A program made the position numbers and the translations under genes. DNA of 64,000 nt, taken from assembly GCA_022846095.1 (NCBI GenBank), contig AP025583.1, positions 1,984,001 through 2,048,000 on the forward strand, written 5' to 3'. Under the pieces are notes generated by a model, which searched no databases, was not told the origin of the DNA, and saw only the letters and a program-made list of their open reading frames with translations. Origin of the DNA: Oscillospiraceae bacterium. GTDB taxonomy: Bacteria; Bacillota; Clostridia; Oscillospirales; Oscillospiraceae. Shown here piece after piece: positions 42,784 to 52,680 of the stretch (within the stretch, counting starts at the first letter, position 1; each line of letters opens with the position of its first letter).

Positions 42784-45261
42784 ATGGACAGGGTTACGGT
42801 GGCGAAGGTCGCGCTCAGCGCCGCCACCTTCGCCATTGACAAGCCCTACGACTACCTGGTCCCCCCCGAGCTGCTGGAGGCGCTGGAGCCCGGTATGCGG
42901 GTGATCGTGCCCTTCGGGGCGGGCAACCGCCGCACCGAGGGCATCGTGCTGGCGGTGGAGGAGATCCCGGCCGACGGCAGGAAGCGCAAGGCCGTGCTCA
43001 CCCAGCTGGACGAGCGCCCGGTGCTGGACGGGGAGGGGCTGAAGCTGGCCCTGTGGATGCGGGAGCGCTGCTTCTGCACGGTGTACGACGCGGCCCGGGC
43101 CATGCTGCCCGCGGGGCTCTACTTCTCCCTCCAGGACCGCTACAGGCTCGCCCCCGGCGTGGACCGGGAGGCGGCCTGGGAGGCCGCCGGGCGCAGCGAG
43201 CACGCCAGGCATATCGTGGAGCTGGTGCTCTCCGGCCCCGACGGGGCCGAGCTGGGCCGCATCCGGGACGCCTTCGGCACGAAGGACCCCAACCCGGCGC
43301 TGAAAACGCTGACCGGGAAGGGGATACTGGTCCTGGAGACCAGCGCCTCCCGGGGTGTGGGGGATAAGACCCAGCAGGTGGCCGCGCTGGCCGTCCCGCC
43401 CGAGGAGGCCATGGCCCAGGTGGGCGCCAAGCGGCGCTCCGCACCCTTGCGCTACGCGGTGGTGGAGCTGCTGTGCGCCATCGGCAGCGCCTCCACCAAG
43501 GAGCTGTGCTACTTTACCGGCGCCTCCGGCGCCACCCTGCGCTCCCTGGTCAAAAGTGGGCTGATTACGCTGGAGAAGCGGGAGGTATTCCGCCGGGTGG
43601 CGGCGGGGGAGGCCGAGCCGGCCGGGCCGGTCGTGCTGAACGGGGAGCAGCAGGCGGCCTTCGAGGGGCTGGATGCGCTGGCCCGGGCCGGCAAGCCCGC
43701 CGCCGCGCTGCTCTACGGCGTCACCGGCAGCGGCAAGACCCAGGTCTATATCCGCCTCATTCAGGAGGCTCTGGCCAGGGGCCGCTCGGCCCTGGTGCTG
43801 GTGCCTGAGATCGCCCTCACCCCCCAGCTGCTGCACATCTTCTCCTCCCACTTCGGGGAGAACATCGCCGTGCTCCACAGCTCGCTCCGGGCGGGGGAGC
43901 GGTACGACGAGTGGAAACGGGTGCGCGCGGGACAGGCCCGGGTGGTCATCGGCACCCGGTCGGCGGTCTTCGCGCCGCTGCGGGAGCTGGGCCTCGTCAT
44001 CCTGGACGAGGAGCAGGAGTACACCTATAAATCGGAGAACGTCCCCAAATACCACGCCAGGGACGTGGCAAAATACCGCTGCGCCCAGAATTGCGCCCTG
44101 CTGCTGCTGGGCTCGGCCACCCCCTCGGTGGAGAGCATGTATTTGGCCAAAACCGGGGTCTACCATTTCTTTACCCTCAGCACCCGGTACAACGAGCAGG
44201 CCCTCCCGGGTGTCTTTCTGGCCGACATGAAGGAGGAGCTGCGCGCCGGGAATGGCACCGATCTGAGCTACCCCCTGCGCCAGGCCCTGGAGGAGAACCT
44301 CCGGGCGGGGGAGCAGAGCATCCTGTTTTTAAACCGCCGGGGGGCCAGCCGCATGGCGGTGTGCGGGGAGTGCGGCGCGGTGCCCGAGTGCCCCCGCTGC
44401 TCGGTCTACCTCACCTACCACTCGGCCAACGGACGGCTCATGTGCCACTACTGCGGCCACTCGGAGCCCCTGCCCCACCGCTGCCCCGCCTGCGGGGGAG
44501 AATGGATCTTCGAGGGCACAGGCACCCAAAAGGTGGAGGAGGAGCTGCGGGAGGCCTTTCCCGATACGGAGATCCTGCGCATGGACACCGACACGGTGTC
44601 CGCCACCCAGACCCATGAAAAGCTGCTGGGCCGCTTTGAGCGGGAGCGCATCCCAATTCTCTTGGGTACCCAGATGGTGGCCAAGGGCCTGGACTTTGAG
44701 AACGTGACCCTGGTGGGGGTGATCGCCGCCGACCAGGGGCTGTACGTGGACGACTACCGGGCGGGGGAGCGCACCTTCTCGCTGCTGACCCAGGTGGTGG
44801 GCCGGGCGGGCCGGGGCAGCAAGAAGGGCAGGGCCATCATCCAGACCTTCACCCCGGAGAACGATGTGATCGCCTGCGCCGCCCGGCAGGACTACGACAG
44901 CTTTTATGAGCAGGAGATTACCATGCGCCGCTTGCGGGGGTGCCCGCCCTTCCGGGACCTATTCGTCTTTACCGCCTCGGGGACGCAGGAGAGCGCGGTG
45001 CTGCGCACCTGCATGCGCCTGCGCCGGGCGCTGGAGGCCTGGTTGGAGCAGCCGCCCTACGCGGGGCTGGAGGCCCAGCTCCTTGGCCCCGCCCCGGCGG
45101 CCGTGGCCAAGGTCAATAACCGCTACCGCTACCGGCTGACCCTGAGCTGCAAGAACACCGCCCAGATACGCGCGCTGGCCGCCCACCTGGTGCGGTGCGC
45201 CCAGCAGGATAAGGAAAACAAGGGGGTGTCCGTCTCGGCGGACACCAATCCGTTGGATTAG
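42784..45261 (+). CDS. priA: primosomal protein N' (PriA helicase)
   Basis: 825 residues. PriA recognises stalled replication forks and reloads the replisome. An N-terminal DNA-binding domain (~1-110) and a winged helix are followed by the helicase with Walker A GVTGSGKTQVY (~313). The zinc-binding region (CGECGAVPECPRCSVYLTYH... CHYCGH... CPACGG, ~525-575) is complete, as is the C-terminal VGRAGRGSKKGRA. The Walker B box is DEEQ, where DEEH is more usual. ATG 42784 chosen: GGGAGGGG upstream and it follows the terminator. Confidence 0.95.
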   Translation: MDRVTVAKVALSAATFAIDKPYDYLVPPELLEALEPGMRVIVPFGAGNRRTEGIVLAVEEIPADGRKRKAVLTQLDERPVLDGEGLKLALWMRERCFCTVYDAARAMLPAGLYFSLQDRYRLAPGVDREAAWEAAGRSEHARHIVELVLSGPDGAELGRIRDAFGTKDPNPALKTLTGKGILVLETSASRGVGDKTQQVAALAVPPEEAMAQVGAKRRSAPLRYAVVELLCAIGSASTKELCYFTGASGATLRSLVKSGLITLEKREVFRRVAAGEAEPAGPVVLNGEQQAAFEGLDALARAGKPAAALLYGVTGSGKTQVYIRLIQEALARGRSALVLVPEIALTPQLLHIFSSHFGENIAVLHSSLRAGERYDEWKRVRAGQARVVIGTRSAVFAPLRELGLVILDEEQEYTYKSENVPKYHARDVAKYRCAQNCALLLLGSATPSVESMYLAKTGVYHFFTLSTRYNEQALPGVFLADMKEELRAGNGTDLSYPLRQALEENLRAGEQSILFLNRRGASRMAVCGECGAVPECPRCSVYLTYHSANGRLMCHYCGHSEPLPHRCPACGGEWIFEGTGTQKVEEELREAFPDTEILRMDTDTVSATQTHEKLLGRFERERIPILLGTQMVAKGLDFENVTLVGVIAADQGLYVDDYRAGERTFSLLTQVVGRAGRGSKKGRAIIQTFTPENDVIACAARQDYDSFYEQEITMRRLRGCPPFRDLFVFTASGTQESAVLRTCMRLRRALEAWLEQPPYAGLEAQLLGPAPAAVAKVNNRYRYRLTLSCKNTAQIRALAAHLVRCAQQDKENKGVSVSADTNPLD

Positions 45262-45272
45262 GAGGAACTACG

Positions 45273-45782
45273 ATGGCTTTACGTAAGATTTTAACCGACG
45301 AGGACCCCACGCTTCGGAAAAAGTGCCGCCCCGTCACCAATTTTGACGCCCGGCTGCACGATCTGATTGACGATTTGAAGGAGACCCTGGCCGACGCCAA
45401 CGGCGCCGGGCTGGCCGCGCCCCAGGTGGGCATTCTCCGCCGGGTGGTCATCGTGGTGGATGACAACGACAGGATGCTGGAGCTGGTGAACCCCGAGATC
45501 GTCTCCGAGGAAGGGGAGCAGGACGGCTTTGAGGGCTGCCTCTCCGTCCCCGGCCGCTGGGGTATGGTGAAGCGGCCCATGAAGGTGCGCGTCCGCGCCC
45601 AGGACCGCAACGGCAAGTTCTTCGAGGCCGAGGGCGAGGAGATGGTGGCCCGCTGCTTCTGCCATGAGACGGAGCACCTGGACGGCCACCTCTTCACCGA
45701 GCACGCCGGGCGGCTCTACACCACCGAGGAGCTGGACGCCATCCTGGAGGAAGAGGCCGCCAAGCAGGAGAAACAGAAATGA
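45273..45782 (+). CDS. def: peptide deformylase
   Basis: 169 residues. It removes the N-formyl group from new proteins. The three signature blocks are GAGLAAPQVGI (~42), EGCLSVPGRWG (~89, metal Cys) and CFCHETEHLDGHLF (~130, HExxH metal site and catalytic Glu). AGGAGGA ahead of the ATG. Overlaps fmt by 4 nt, the usual def-fmt pair. Confidence 0.97.
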   Translation: MALRKILTDEDPTLRKKCRPVTNFDARLHDLIDDLKETLADANGAGLAAPQVGILRRVVIVVDDNDRMLELVNPEIVSEEGEQDGFEGCLSVPGRWGMVKRPMKVRVRAQDRNGKFFEAEGEEMVARCFCHETEHLDGHLFTEHAGRLYTTEELDAILEEEAAKQEKQK

Positions 45783-46702
45783 GAATCCTGTTTATGGGCA
45801 CCCCTGAATTTGCGGTGCCCTCTTTGGAGAAGCTAGTGGAGGCGGGGCACGAGATCTGCGGCGTGTTCTGCCAGCCCGACAAGCCCAAAAACCGGGGGAT
45901 GAAGCTCCAGGCCCCGCCGGTGAAGCGTTGCGCCCAGGACCACAGTATCCCGGTGTACCAGCCCGTCAAGCTGCGGGACGGCACGGCCATGGAGCTTGTC
46001 CGCACCCTGGCCCCGGAGCTTATCGTGGTGGCGGCCTACGGCCGTATCCTGCCCGACGACATCCTGGCCTACCCCGCCAAGGGGTGCATTAACGTCCACT
46101 CGTCCCTGCTGCCCAAGTACCGGGGGGCAGCGCCCATCAACTGGGCGGTGCTCAACGGGGATGCGGTTACAGGTGTGACCATCATGCACATGGCCACCGA
46201 GCTGGACGCCGGGGACATCATCGACACGGTGGAGACCCCCATCGATCCCGGCGAGGACGCCCAGGCTCTCTATTCCCGCCTGGCCGTGCTGGGTGGGGTG
46301 CTGCTGGTGCGCGCCGTGGCCGCCATCGCGGACGGCACGGCCGCGCGCATCCCCCAGGCCCATGAGCGGGCCACCCTGGCCCCCATGCTGGAAAAGTCCA
46401 TGTCCCCCATGGACTTTTCCCGCACCGCCCTGGAGCTGCACAACCAGGTGCGGGGCTTGATCCCCTGGCCCTGTGCCGTGACGGAGCTGGGGGGCAACCG
46501 CTGTAAAGTGTTTTCCGCTGCCGCGCTGGACGAGCGCACCGGCGCCGCGCCCGGCTCCATCCTGGAGGCGGGGAAGGGCGGCATCAAGGTGGCCTGCGGC
46601 GGGGGCACGGTGCTGCGCATCGACGAGCTCCAGGCCGACGGCGGCAAGCGCATGAGGGCCGCGGACTATCTGAGGGGCCATCCCCTGGAAGTGACAAACT
46701 AG
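45779..46702 (+). CDS. fmt: methionyl-tRNA formyltransferase
   Basis: 307 residues. It formylates Met-tRNA(fMet), the substrate step that Def later reverses. MGTPEFAVPSLEKL at the N-terminus, HSSLLPKYRGAAPINWAVLNGD (catalytic Asn-His region, ~105-126) and the C-terminal OB-like domain with NQVRGLIPWPCA support this. Coupled to def by ATGA. A 10-bp stem-loop overlaps the stop codon. Confidence 0.97.
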   Translation: MRILFMGTPEFAVPSLEKLVEAGHEICGVFCQPDKPKNRGMKLQAPPVKRCAQDHSIPVYQPVKLRDGTAMELVRTLAPELIVVAAYGRILPDDILAYPAKGCINVHSSLLPKYRGAAPINWAVLNGDAVTGVTIMHMATELDAGDIIDTVETPIDPGEDAQALYSRLAVLGGVLLVRAVAAIADGTAARIPQAHERATLAPMLEKSMSPMDFSRTALELHNQVRGLIPWPCAVTELGGNRCKVFSAAALDERTGAAPGSILEAGKGGIKVACGGGTVLRIDELQADGGKRMRAADYLRGHPLEVTN

Positions 46703-46736
46703 AGCAGCTTGTGCCGGTTGCATTGAAAGCTGCTCT
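46701..46736 (+). terminator. stem-loop after fmt
   Basis: A perfect 10-bp stem (46701-46710 with 46727-46736) with a 16-nt loop. It overlaps the fmt stop codon and ends 14 nt before the next start. There is no T-run, so it is more likely an mRNA structure than a terminator. Confidence 0.45.
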
Positions 46737-46750
46737 GAGGAAGGAAGCCT

Positions 46751-47449
46751 ATGCCTTTTTTCTACTACTACGACTGGACCTACTGGGCGGTGCTGCTGCC
46801 CGCCATCCTTATCGCGCTCTTTGCGCAGATTAAAGTGTCCTCCACCTTTAACCGCTACTCCAAGGTGTCCTCCTCCCGGGGGTACACCGGGGCCCAGGCC
46901 GCCGAGGCGGTGCTCAAGGCCCACGGAGTGGCCGGCGTGCGCATTGAGCGGGTGTCCGGCCATCTGAGCGACCACTACGACCCCCGCAGCAACGTAATCC
47001 GGCTGTCCGACGGGGTGTACGGCTCCACCAGCGTGGCCGCCATGGGGGTGGCCGCCCACGAGGCGGGCCACGCCGTGCAGTACGCCGAGGGCTACGGCCC
47101 CATCAAGCTGCGCAGCGCCATTATCCCGGTGTGCAACGTGGGCTCCCAGCTCTCCTTCGTGCTCATTATCATCGGGCTGCTGCTCTACTCCCAGGCCCTG
47201 CTGGGCATCGGCATCCTGCTGTTCTCCCTGGCGGTGGTGGCCCAGCTCGTGACGCTGCCTGTGGAGTTCAACGCCTCCCGCCGGGCCATCGAGACGCTGG
47301 AGCGCGGCTACCTGCTGGAGGGCGACGAGCTGCGGGGCGCCAAAAAGGTGCTGGGCGCGGCGGCCATGACCTACGTGGCGGCGCTGCTGGTCTCCCTGGC
47401 CCATCTGCTGCGCTACCTCATCGCCTTTAGCGGAAGGCGGCGGAACTGA
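46751..47449 (+). CDS. YugP-type membrane zinc metallopeptidase
   Basis: 232 residues with an N-terminal membrane helix (~8-25), the zinc motif AAHEAGHAVQYAEGY (HExxH, ~102) and three further membrane helices (~118-165, ~200-222). It matches the YugP/DUF2268-like neutral zinc peptidases of membranes, whose substrates are not known. GAGGAAGGAAG precedes the ATG. The stop overlaps the rsmB start (TGATGG). Confidence 0.88.
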   Translation: MPFFYYYDWTYWAVLLPAILIALFAQIKVSSTFNRYSKVSSSRGYTGAQAAEAVLKAHGVAGVRIERVSGHLSDHYDPRSNVIRLSDGVYGSTSVAAMGVAAHEAGHAVQYAEGYGPIKLRSAIIPVCNVGSQLSFVLIIIGLLLYSQALLGIGILLFSLAVVAQLVTLPVEFNASRRAIETLERGYLLEGDELRGAKKVLGAAAMTYVAALLVSLAHLLRYLIAFSGRRRN

Positions 47450-48765
47450 TGGCGGGCCAAACTGCCCGGGAAGTGGCCCTGCTGGCCCTCTCGGCCTGTG
47501 AGCAGCAGGGGGCCTGGTCGGACGGTTTTTTGAAAAAGGCGATCAGGGAGGCCGGGCTGGATCAGCGGGACGCGGGCTTCGCCACCCGGCTCTGTCTCGG
47601 CGTATTGCAGAATAAGCTGCTGCTGGACTTCTATATCGGGCAATTTTCCTCGGTGAAGCCGGAAAAGCTGGAGAACCGGGTGCGCAACAGCCTCCGGCTG
47701 GGCATCTACCAGATGCGCTTCCTGGACCGGGTGCCGGAGCGGGCGGCGGTCAGCGAGTCGGTGAACCTGGCCCGGAAGTACGCCCGCAACCCCAAGGCGG
47801 CCGGGCTGGTGAACGGCGTGCTGCGCAGCATGGGCCGGGCGGGGGCGGAGCTGCTCCAGCCGGGGGACCTCGCCACCCGTTACAGCCACCCGGACTGGCT
47901 TGTCAAGGAATTTTCCCTTGCACTGGGCGGCTCCGATGTGGAGCCCCTCCTGGCGGCGGACAACGCCGAGGCCCCCACTGTGGCCCAGGTCAACACCTGC
48001 CGGGCCACGGCTGCGGAGGTCATCGCCTCCTTGGAGGCGGAGGGGGTGGCGGCGCAGCCCCACCCCTGGCTGGCGGACTGCCTTGTTTTGTCAGGCACGG
48101 GGAACCTGGAGCACCTGGCCGCCTTCCAAAAGGGGTGGTTTTACATCCAGGACGCGGCGGCCCGGCTGGCCGTGCTGGCGGCTGACCCAAAGCCCGGCAT
48201 GGAGGTACTGGACGCCTGCGCCGCGCCGGGGGGCAAGTCCTTTGCCGCTGCGCTCGCCATGGGGGATGCGGGGCGCATCACCGCCTGCGACATCCACCCC
48301 CACAAGCAGCACCTGATCCAGGCGGGCGCGGAGCGGCTTGGACTGTCCTGTATCCGGGCGGAAGTGCTGGACAGCAAGGTGCGTAAGGCTGAATTCCTTG
48401 ACGGATTTGACCTGGTGATCGCCGACGTGCCCTGCTCCGGGCTGGGCATTATCCGCAAGAAGCCGGACATCCGCTATAAGGACCCGGAGCCGCTGAAAAA
48501 CCTGCCCGCCGTTCAGAGCGCCATCCTGGACAACGTGTCCGCCTGCGTCAGGCCCGGCGGGGCGCTGCTCTACGCCACCTGCACGGTGCTGGAGCGGGAG
48601 AACGGCGGAGTGGTGCGCGGATTTCTCGACAGGCACTCTAACTTTACATTAGAGGCGTTCCAGCTCCCCGGGCCTGCCGGCGCGGTGGAAACCGGGATGC
48701 TCACGCTGTGGCCCCATATTCACGGCACCGACGGATTTTTTATTGCCAAGCTGCGGAGGAACTGA
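47449..48765 (+). CDS. rsmB: 16S rRNA (cytosine-967 C5)-methyltransferase
   Basis: 438 residues. An N-terminal NusB-like RNA-binding domain (~1-130) precedes the SAM-dependent methyltransferase. SAM loop LDACAAPGGKS (~250), DVPCSGLGIIRKKPDIRYK with one catalytic Cys (~325), and YATCTVLERENG with the second (~378). It methylates C967 in 16S rRNA. Start overlaps the yugP stop. fmt-yugP-rsmB-rlmN is a standard order. Confidence 0.95.
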   Translation: MAGQTAREVALLALSACEQQGAWSDGFLKKAIREAGLDQRDAGFATRLCLGVLQNKLLLDFYIGQFSSVKPEKLENRVRNSLRLGIYQMRFLDRVPERAAVSESVNLARKYARNPKAAGLVNGVLRSMGRAGAELLQPGDLATRYSHPDWLVKEFSLALGGSDVEPLLAADNAEAPTVAQVNTCRATAAEVIASLEAEGVAAQPHPWLADCLVLSGTGNLEHLAAFQKGWFYIQDAAARLAVLAADPKPGMEVLDACAAPGGKSFAAALAMGDAGRITACDIHPHKQHLIQAGAERLGLSCIRAEVLDSKVRKAEFLDGFDLVIADVPCSGLGIIRKKPDIRYKDPEPLKNLPAVQSAILDNVSACVRPGGALLYATCTVLERENGGVVRGFLDRHSNFTLEAFQLPGPAGAVETGMLTLWPHIHGTDGFFIAKLRRN

Positions 48766-48772
48766 GAAGCTC

Positions 48773-49795
48773 ATGACTGATCTGAAATCCATGAATCTGA
48801 CCGAGATGGCCGCCTTTTTCAAGGAGCTGGGCCAGCCCGTCTTCCGGGCCAAGCAGGTCTACCAGTGGCTGCACCGGGGGGCGCGCTCTTTTGGGGAGAT
48901 GACCAACCTGCCCAAGCCCCTGCGGGAGGCCCTGGAGGCGGACTGTTTCCTGACCGTCCCCCAGGTGGAGCGCAAGCAGGTCTCCGCCCAGGACGGCACC
49001 ATCAAATATTTGTGGCGCTTATCCGACGGAAACTGCATCGAAACGGTTTTGATGCGCTATCATCATGGGAATACTGTGTGCATCTCCTCCCAAGTGGGCT
49101 GCCGGATGGGCTGCGCCTTCTGCGCCTCCACCCTGGGGGGAAAGGTGCGGGATCTGACTCCGGCGGAGATGCTGGATCAGGTGCTCTTCACGCAGATCGA
49201 CTCGGAGGCCCCGGTGTCCAACATCGTGCTCATGGGCATCGGGGAGCCGCTGGACAATTTCGACACCGTGCTCCGCTTTCTGGAGCTGGTGAACAGCCCC
49301 GAGGGCATGAACATCGGTATGCGCCACATCTCCCTGTCCACCTGCGGCCTCACTGAAAAAATTGACAAGCTGGCGGAGTATCAGTTACAATTGACCCTGT
49401 CGGTATCCCTCCACGCGCCGGATGACGAGACCCGCTCCAAAATCATGCCGGTGAACCGGTGGACCGGGGTGGAGGCCCTTTTCGCCGCCTGCCGCCGGTA
49501 TTTTGAAAAGACGGGCCGCCGGGTGAGCTACGAGTACATCATGATCGACGGCGTAAACGACCAGGACTGGCAGGCCGACCTGCTGGCCAGCCATCTCAGG
49601 GGCGCGCCGGGGCACGTGAACCTGATTCCGCTCAACAACGTGGAGGAGAGCCCCATGCGGCCCAGCCGCCGCGTGGCCGCGTTCCAGAGGCGGCTGGAGG
49701 GGCAGGGGGTGACCGCCACCGTCCGGCGCAAGCTGGGCGGGGACATCGACGCCTCCTGCGGCCAGCTGCGCCGCAAGCGGATGCAAGAGGAATGA
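48773..49795 (+). CDS. rlmN: dual-specificity RNA methyltransferase RlmN
   Basis: 340 residues. This radical SAM enzyme makes 2-methyladenosine in 23S rRNA and some tRNAs. The 4Fe-4S motif is CRMGCAFCAST (CxxxCxxC, ~107-114), preceded by CISSQVG. MGIGEPLDNFDTV and VSLHAPDDETRSKIMPVNR follow. The second catalytic Cys is near the C-terminus (DASCGQLR). ATG 48773 preferred over an upstream in-frame start inside rsmB. Confidence 0.96.
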   Translation: MTDLKSMNLTEMAAFFKELGQPVFRAKQVYQWLHRGARSFGEMTNLPKPLREALEADCFLTVPQVERKQVSAQDGTIKYLWRLSDGNCIETVLMRYHHGNTVCISSQVGCRMGCAFCASTLGGKVRDLTPAEMLDQVLFTQIDSEAPVSNIVLMGIGEPLDNFDTVLRFLELVNSPEGMNIGMRHISLSTCGLTEKIDKLAEYQLQLTLSVSLHAPDDETRSKIMPVNRWTGVEALFAACRRYFEKTGRRVSYEYIMIDGVNDQDWQADLLASHLRGAPGHVNLIPLNNVEESPMRPSRRVAAFQRRLEGQGVTATVRRKLGGDIDASCGQLRRKRMQEE

Positions 49796-49846
49796 CCCCC
49801 GCGCCGCGGACGGGGAAAAGACATATGAAAAAAGAGGCACAACGTT

Positions 49847-50578
49847 ATGATTAGAGCATGGGGGATCACCGACAAAGGCGCGGTGAGAACGCAAAATCAG
49901 GACGCCTGGTACTTAGATCTGCCGTCGGCGGAGCTGGCCGTGGGTCTGGTCTGCGACGGCATGGGGGGCGCCAAGGCGGGCAACATCGCCAGCATGGTGG
50001 CGGTGGAGACCTTCGTGGACGCGCTGCAGGGCCTGCCCGAGGGCGCGCCCGAGGAGCCGGAGGCGGTGCTCCAGCAGGCGGCTGAGCGGGCCAACACGGC
50101 GGTCTACCACAGGGCCGCCACCGATCCGGACTGCCGCGGCATGGGCACCACCCTGGTGGCCGCCCTGGTGGTGGGGACGCAGAGCTACCTGCTGAACATC
50201 GGGGACAGCCGGGCCTACCACGTGAGTGAGGACGGCATCGCCAAGGTGACGCGGGACCACTCCGTGGTGGAGGAGCTGGTCATCCGGGGCGACATCACGC
50301 CGGAGGAGGCCCGCGTCCACCCCCAGAAGAACCTGATCACCCGGGTCCTGGGGGCGGAGGAGAAGCTGCGGGCGGACTCCTTCCGTCAGCTTCTGAAACC
50401 GGGTGAGTTTCTGCTGCTCTGCTCCGACGGGCTGTCCAATATGGTCTCCGACCAGGAGATCCTCTATGAGATCATCCACGGAGGGGAGCCGGAGGGCTGC
50501 TGCCAGCGCCTTCTGGAGATCGCCATGAGCCGGGGGGCGCCCGATAACGTGACCGCCGTCCTGTTCCAGCAACTGTAA
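49847..50578 (+). CDS. prpC: PP2C-type serine/threonine phosphatase
   Basis: 243 residues. Metal-binding Asp residues occur in GAVRTQNQDAW, VCDGMGGAKAGN, SDGLSNMV and APDNVT, the complete PP2C set. It counteracts the PASTA kinase encoded next (14-nt gap). Start codon weakly marked by AGAGG. Just upstream a 9-codon frame (49825-49854) with its own GGGG overlaps the start. Confidence 0.94.
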   Translation: MIRAWGITDKGAVRTQNQDAWYLDLPSAELAVGLVCDGMGGAKAGNIASMVAVETFVDALQGLPEGAPEEPEAVLQQAAERANTAVYHRAATDPDCRGMGTTLVAALVVGTQSYLLNIGDSRAYHVSEDGIAKVTRDHSVVEELVIRGDITPEEARVHPQKNLITRVLGAEEKLRADSFRQLLKPGEFLLLCSDGLSNMVSDQEILYEIIHGGEPEGCCQRLLEIAMSRGAPDNVTAVLFQQL

Positions 50579-50592
50579 AGGGGGTAATTACT

Positions 50593-52677
50593 ATGGATCA
50601 GTACATAGGTAAATTACTCGACAATCGATACGAGATTTTAGAGCGGATTGGCTCCGGCGGCATGGCCGTGGTGTACAAGGCCCGCTGCCACCGCCTCAAC
50701 CGCCTGGTGGCCATCAAGATCCTCAAGGAGGATCTCGCCCAGGACGAGGAGTTCCGCCGCCGGTTCCACGACGAGTCCCAGGCCGTCGCCATGCTCTCCC
50801 ACCCCAACATCATGGCGGTGTACGACGTGAGCAAGTCCGGGGAAGTGGACTATATCGTCATGGAGCTGCTGGACGGCATCACCCTCAAGCAGTACATGCA
50901 GAAGCGGGGCGGCAAGCTCTCCTGGCGGGAGGCGCTGCACTTCATCACCCAGATTATGAAGGCACTGTCCCACGCCCACGGCCGGGGCATCATCCACCGC
51001 GACATCAAGCCCCACAATATCATGGTCCTGCGGGACGGCAGCATCAAGGTGGCCGACTTCGGCATCGCCCGGCTTACCTCCGCCGCCCAGAACACCCTGA
51101 CCCAGGAGGCCCTGGGCTCGGTGCACTATATCTCCCCCGAGCAGGCCAGGGGCAGCCACATCGACGCCCGCAGCGACATCTACTCCGCCGGCGTGGTGCT
51201 CTACGAGATGGTCACGGGCCGCCTGCCCTACGAGGGGGACTCCCCTGTGTCGGTGGCCATCCAGCACATCAACTCCATCCCCCTCTCGCCCCGGGAGATC
51301 GACCCGGAGATCCCGGAGGCCCTGGAGGCCATCACCATGAAGGCCATGGCCTCCGACATGAACAAGCGCTACCTCTCCGCCGACGCCATGCTGGCGGATC
51401 TGGAGGAGTTCAGGAAAAACCCCAACATCAATTTTAACTTTACGCTGGAGGATTTGGCGGCGGGGGACGGGGACGAGCCGACCCAGATCCTGGGGGCCAA
51501 CACCCCCAGCACGGTCCAGCACCACCCGGCCCACAGCTCCCCCCGCCAGGAGCGGCAGACCCAGGTCTCCGCGCCCAAGCGTAAGCCCCGCCCCGCCCGG
51601 GAGGAGCTGGACTATGACGACGACTACGACCGCAGGGACCGCAGGGGCGGTGCCTGGCCGGTGGTGGTGGCGGTGGTGGCCATCCTGCTCTTTGTGGTGG
51701 GCATCGGCTACTTCCTCTACTCCTTCTTTTTCAGCGGCCTGATGGGTGCGCCCACGACCTACACGGTGCCCGAGGTGACCGGCTTCACGGTGGAGCAGGC
51801 CGAAAAGCTGACCGAGGTAAAAACAAACGGCTTTACCATCGAAGTGAGCGACACCGTGCCCAGCGACACCGTGCCCAAGGGCGAGATTATCTCCCAGGAC
51901 CCGGAGAAGGAGAGTACCGTCCAGGCCGGGAGCCGCACCATCAAGGTAATGGTGAGCGGCGGCGCGGGCGAGATGACCATGCCCGACGTGTATAACAAGG
52001 ATCAGCGCCTGGCCCTGGATCAGCTGGCCGCCATGGGCCTGGAGGTCACGGTGGAGACCGAGAACAGCGAGGACATCACAAAGGATAACGTGATCAGGCA
52101 GGAGCCCGCCGCCAGCGTCACCGTCAAGGCGGGGGATAAGGCCACCATCGTGGTGAGCCTGGGGCCTGAGAGCAAGCCCGTTAGTATGATCTCCTGTGCC
52201 GGTATGAGTATGGAGCAGCTTAAGAGCAGCCTGAAGGATCTGAAGCTGACCTTGGGCAAGGTGGAAGAGGTCTACAGCGAGATGACCCCGGGAGTTATCG
52301 TGGATCAGGACGTAAAGGCGGGCACCGAAATTCCCGAGGGCACCGTGGTGAATTTCACCATCAGCAAGGGGCCGGATCCCGTGCCCGCCACGCCAAGCCC
52401 CACGCCCACCCCGGAGGTCACGCCCACACCCACCCCCGTCGTCACGCCGGGCAACAGGGTCTCCATCACCATAAATTTGCCTCAGGACGGCCGTGAAACG
52501 GTGCATGTAAGAATTCAGGTGGGCAGTGAGGAGAACTTTGTGTACGACAGTGAAGTACAGACCAACCTCAAGACGATTAAACCCACAATCCCAGGCTCCG
52601 GCAAACAGCAGGTGACCGTCTATATCGACGGCGATGTTGATGCGGCGAGCTCCCAAACCGTGGACTTCGACGCCTAA
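50593..52677 (+). CDS. prkC: PASTA-domain serine/threonine protein kinase
   Basis: 694 residues. Kinase domain ~10-270: GSGGMAVVYKA (P-loop), VAIKIL (Lys), HRDIKPHNIM (catalytic), DFGIAR and SVHYISPEQARG. A basic linker and membrane helix (~352-378) lead to three extracellular PASTA repeats (~390-455, ~460-525, ~530-595), which sense muropeptides and beta-lactams in this family. A TPTP-rich linker (~597-625) and a small beta domain complete it. GGGGTAATT ribosome binding site. In Bacillus PrkC triggers spore germination. Confidence 0.95.
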   Translation: MDQYIGKLLDNRYEILERIGSGGMAVVYKARCHRLNRLVAIKILKEDLAQDEEFRRRFHDESQAVAMLSHPNIMAVYDVSKSGEVDYIVMELLDGITLKQYMQKRGGKLSWREALHFITQIMKALSHAHGRGIIHRDIKPHNIMVLRDGSIKVADFGIARLTSAAQNTLTQEALGSVHYISPEQARGSHIDARSDIYSAGVVLYEMVTGRLPYEGDSPVSVAIQHINSIPLSPREIDPEIPEALEAITMKAMASDMNKRYLSADAMLADLEEFRKNPNINFNFTLEDLAAGDGDEPTQILGANTPSTVQHHPAHSSPRQERQTQVSAPKRKPRPAREELDYDDDYDRRDRRGGAWPVVVAVVAILLFVVGIGYFLYSFFFSGLMGAPTTYTVPEVTGFTVEQAEKLTEVKTNGFTIEVSDTVPSDTVPKGEIISQDPEKESTVQAGSRTIKVMVSGGAGEMTMPDVYNKDQRLALDQLAAMGLEVTVETENSEDITKDNVIRQEPAASVTVKAGDKATIVVSLGPESKPVSMISCAGMSMEQLKSSLKDLKLTLGKVEEVYSEMTPGVIVDQDVKAGTEIPEGTVVNFTISKGPDPVPATPSPTPTPEVTPTPTPVVTPGNRVSITINLPQDGRETVHVRIQVGSEENFVYDSEVQTNLKTIKPTIPGSGKQQVTVYIDGDVDAASSQTVDFDA

Positions 52678-52680
52678 GAG

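Noticed and set aside
49825-49854. Nine-codon frame with an SD overlapping the prpC start
   Set aside because: A leader peptide is possible, but nine codons without conservation data give no support.
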